Shown one piece after another: positions 61,460 to 64,000 of a stretch of 64,000 nt of DNA. The stretch comes from Niebla homalea (lineage: Eukaryota; Ascomycota; Lecanoromycetes; Lecanorales; Ramalinaceae), in contig JAHGAU010000015.1 in assembly GCA_019925105.1 (NCBI GenBank), positions 1,054,001 through 1,118,000 on the forward strand, written 5' to 3'. A model generated the notes under the pieces. That model had not been told where the DNA came from. It was given only the letters and a program-made list of their open reading frames with translations, and made no database searches. The position numbers and the translations under genes are program-made. Each line of letters starts with the position of its first letter. Within the stretch, counting starts at the first letter, position 1.

Positions 61460-64000
61460 CAATCAGTAATTTTATAATATTATAATACCGTATTATTTAT
61501 TAAGTAAAGAGTAAAAGCTCTTATTGGAATTATATTATTATAATAAGGGGTATATCCACCTTAACTTTAATAATAAAGGGTATATTTATTTATCTTAAAA
61601 CGCCAGTAAAAATATAGTACCAATTACTTTAATCTTAGATAATTTCTGAATTTAAGAAAGCCGTCCCTTAATAACGGCTTTATAAGGCCGTTAACAATTA
61701 TATCCCCGGTAAAATAATATACGAGCTTTATTTATTTATTAATTATATACTCCCGAAGAAAATAGTACTTAATATATATATACATTATCTTTAAGTAATT
61801 TATAGGGTCCTTTATTAATATAATTGCTCTTTAATTATTATAAAAGATTATCGTAATAAAAATAAAAACCTTAATATTAAGTTTAAGTTAAATAAAAAGA
61901 ATATGGTTTTATATAATATTTTTATCCTTAAAGGCCGGTAATATTATTAAATTTAAGGTAATTTTAATAAGTTAAGTTAATAACCGTTTAAGCCAGATTG
62001 CTTCTTTAATAACGTTATATTGTTTTACGTACTTAATTTTATAAGTAAATAGGATTATAATCGGTTAACGTTTTAAGGATTAATTAATAACTATACTTCC
62101 CAAGTTAAAGGTATACCCGGAAATAGACCGGTATATCTATAGATTATTAGCGTAATTTAAGTCCGTATAATTATTAAGGGGCTTTAAAGGGCCTTAAAAA
62201 ATAAGCTTTAAAGAAACTATACCGTAAAGGTAATAAAAGATCTTCTTAATGGCTATTTAATGCCCTTTATTGGGGTTAAATACGTAACGTAATATTACCG
62301 ATACCGTATAAACTATATTAAGCTTAATATTTATTATAATATATATAAATAAACCGATAATAAATTAATATTTAAATTAAAATTATTTTAGGGCGGTATA
62401 TTCTTTATTAACCGGTTCGAAACGGATATTTACGTTTATAAAAATAACTATATTATTACCTTTAAAAAAAGGATTATTATATATATTGAATTAAGTAAGG
62501 ACTTATTTAATATAGCTTTTTTAATTAAGAATTAAGGTTCGATTTTATCGATTACGGGTAATATTTATATTTAAATATTAATTATATAAACCCAGATCGG
62601 ATATCTTAAACTTCTTATTTAATTAAGTCTTTAAGTTAATAATAACTTATTTATTAACTTTTATTATTAAAATATTATTAATATATACGGTAACGATAAT
62701 ATTAATATCCGGGTTTAAGAATATATTATAACCTTTGTTAATATAATAGTAATTAAATTTCTTAAGGAATATAAAAAATATTAATATTAAATCCGGGGTA
62801 ATTATTTAAGCTTATAAAAAACTTTATTTAATAAATAAACTTATTTTAAATTATTATTAAAGCCCGTTAATTAATAAATATAAATCTTTTTAAAGATATT
62901 ATTATAAAGGAATATTATTTTAATATTTATTTATTTAATCTTTAAGTTATATATAACCGTTATAATAAAGAAAGCCTTATAGCTTATAAGTTTAATAACC
63001 GTTATAAAGGTATTAAAGAAATTCAAGTTTTCCTTTTATTAAAAGCCACGGATTACCTACCTGGCCTTATACCGGGTAATATTATCGTTTAATTTACGTT
63101 TATATTTATAGACTTACTTATTATCCAGTATATTAATACCGGGAGGTAAGTTTATTAAAATCCAGGTTTTATTCTTTTTTAAGGACTTAACTTTATCTTC
63201 TATAATAAGTTTTTACTTTATTTTACGGTATACGTCCTTTATAACTTATATATAAATCGTAAACTTAATATAATCCGTAAGGATCGTAATTATAAAATGT
63301 ATAAATATTAATTAAGAATTAATAACTTAATAATTAAAATCTTAATTATATTAATAACTTAAGGGTTATATTTTAATTACGTAAACTTAAATAAATAAAT
63401 TTAAAGATTTAATAAATTCTTTTAAAAACGGATAATAATATAAAATTAAATTATAAAAACCAGGTAAGCCTAAGTTTAAATTTATAAAAGTATATATATT
63501 CAGAGATTTTTCTATAATATTATTATTAAAAGTAAATAAAAATAATATAAATAAGTCTTTTTTATTAATGTTTTCCTTAACGATTATAAGTTTTAAAATT
63601 ATATAAAGCTTAAATTATTTATTAAATATAAATTTAACTATATTTTTAATAATAATATTATTATTTTTATCCGTAACGTTTATAATATAAAAGCCTTATA
63701 TAATAATAATAACCGGCTTATTATCTATATTTTTATTATTACCGAAACGTATCCGTTTTAATAATAATTAGAAATCTACAGTAATTATCTCCTTTTATTT
63801 TGGTATTAAGTAATAAACCGGTAAGGGGTTATCGGCCTTATATTTAGGCTAAATAGCCTTATCCTTTAGTTATTTAACGTAATTATAACGTTAAACCCGG
63901 TTATTTAATATAAGTATTTTATAAACGTAATAGCCTTTAAAGCCGATAAAGTATCCTTTAATAACCTTAATTTAAAATTTTATTTAATTTATATCCGGAA
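61460..64000 (-). pseudogene. Copia A #4 pol remnant
   Basis: RNase H on the minus strand around 61860-61500 shows the D-N-x-x-A-I and H-I-D-I-K-Y-like blocks. The RT region is upstream (62300-62900), and sequence equivalent to the integrase/linker reaches the window end. Stops throughout. Confidence 0.75.

Larger units (their letters stand above)
61314..64000 (-). mobile_element. Copia A #4, 3' part, runs off the window
   Basis: The 3' LTR at 61314-61451 is followed, on the minus strand, by polypurine/RNase H sequence (61460-62270) and the RT region. It reads back to the equivalent of copy #1 about 5100 at the window edge. It lacks the Copia B insertion and the 2.9-kb deletion of copy #2, so it supplies the empty sites for both. 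The 5' LTR lies beyond 64000. RIP-inactivated. Confidence 0.9.

Noticed and set aside
1..64000. Mitochondrial DNA or AT-rich bacterial origin
   Set aside because: Copia and LINE retroelements with target duplications, and CA/TG loss with CG retention, indicate nuclear fungal DNA under RIP.

Overview
The window is a gene-poor, AT-rich, heavily mutated block of a filamentous ascomycete (Pezizomycotina) genome. CA and TG dinucleotides are almost absent outside short GC-rich islands. TA is in large excess and CG is retained, which is the footprint of repeat-induced point mutation (RIP); I judged this by eye and computed no index. Recognisable reading frames are broken mostly by TAA or TAG where Gln or Trp codons are expected. 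I see no intact host gene, rRNA, tRNA or CRISPR array. The species is not determinable from this sequence. The block resembles an AT-isochore or a RIP-type centromere or pericentromere.

Layout, left to right. 1-926: 3' end of a LINE (+) with an (AATC)n tail. 1199-7799: complete but dead Ty1/copia element 'Copia A' #1 (138-bp LTRs, TSD ATAAT, half-tRNA primer site), containing a 386-bp hAT-type MITE at 3539-3924 (8-bp TSD). 7805-13264: unassigned AT-rich DNA holding a pristine 175-bp hairpin-rich repeat. 13278-19092: full-length LINE (-) of Tad1/I type with 13-bp TSDs. 19740-30700: two tandem 5.5-kb copies of an unrecognised unit carrying a broken (+) protein. 30963-31140: small inverted-repeat element tiled with a palindrome.

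32600-44023 is a nest four levels deep. Copia A #3 (+) is split by a SINE-like retroelement (13-bp TSD). That is split by Copia A #2 (-, TSD ATATA), which is split by Copia B #1 (+, TSD TTAAT); Copia A #2 also carries the second 175-bp repeat at a deletion breakpoint. 44024-61313 is a second Copia B copy, broken by a TA-flanked 13,040-bp insertion (45649-58688) and a TA-flanked 259-bp palindrome-tiled MITE (60431-60689). 61314-64000 is the 3' part of Copia A #4 (-), running off the window.

The autonomous elements (Copia A, Copia B, the LINE) supply reverse transcriptase, integrase, RNase H and endonuclease-type functions, all destroyed here. The non-autonomous elements (SINE-like element, MITEs, 175-bp repeat) presumably depended on such machinery elsewhere. 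The short islands escape RIP, probably because they are below the length threshold or arrived later. They carry the least-explained signals: the 175-bp hairpin repeat and MITEs built from tiled short palindromes. Boundaries marked approximate come from eye alignment between copies.
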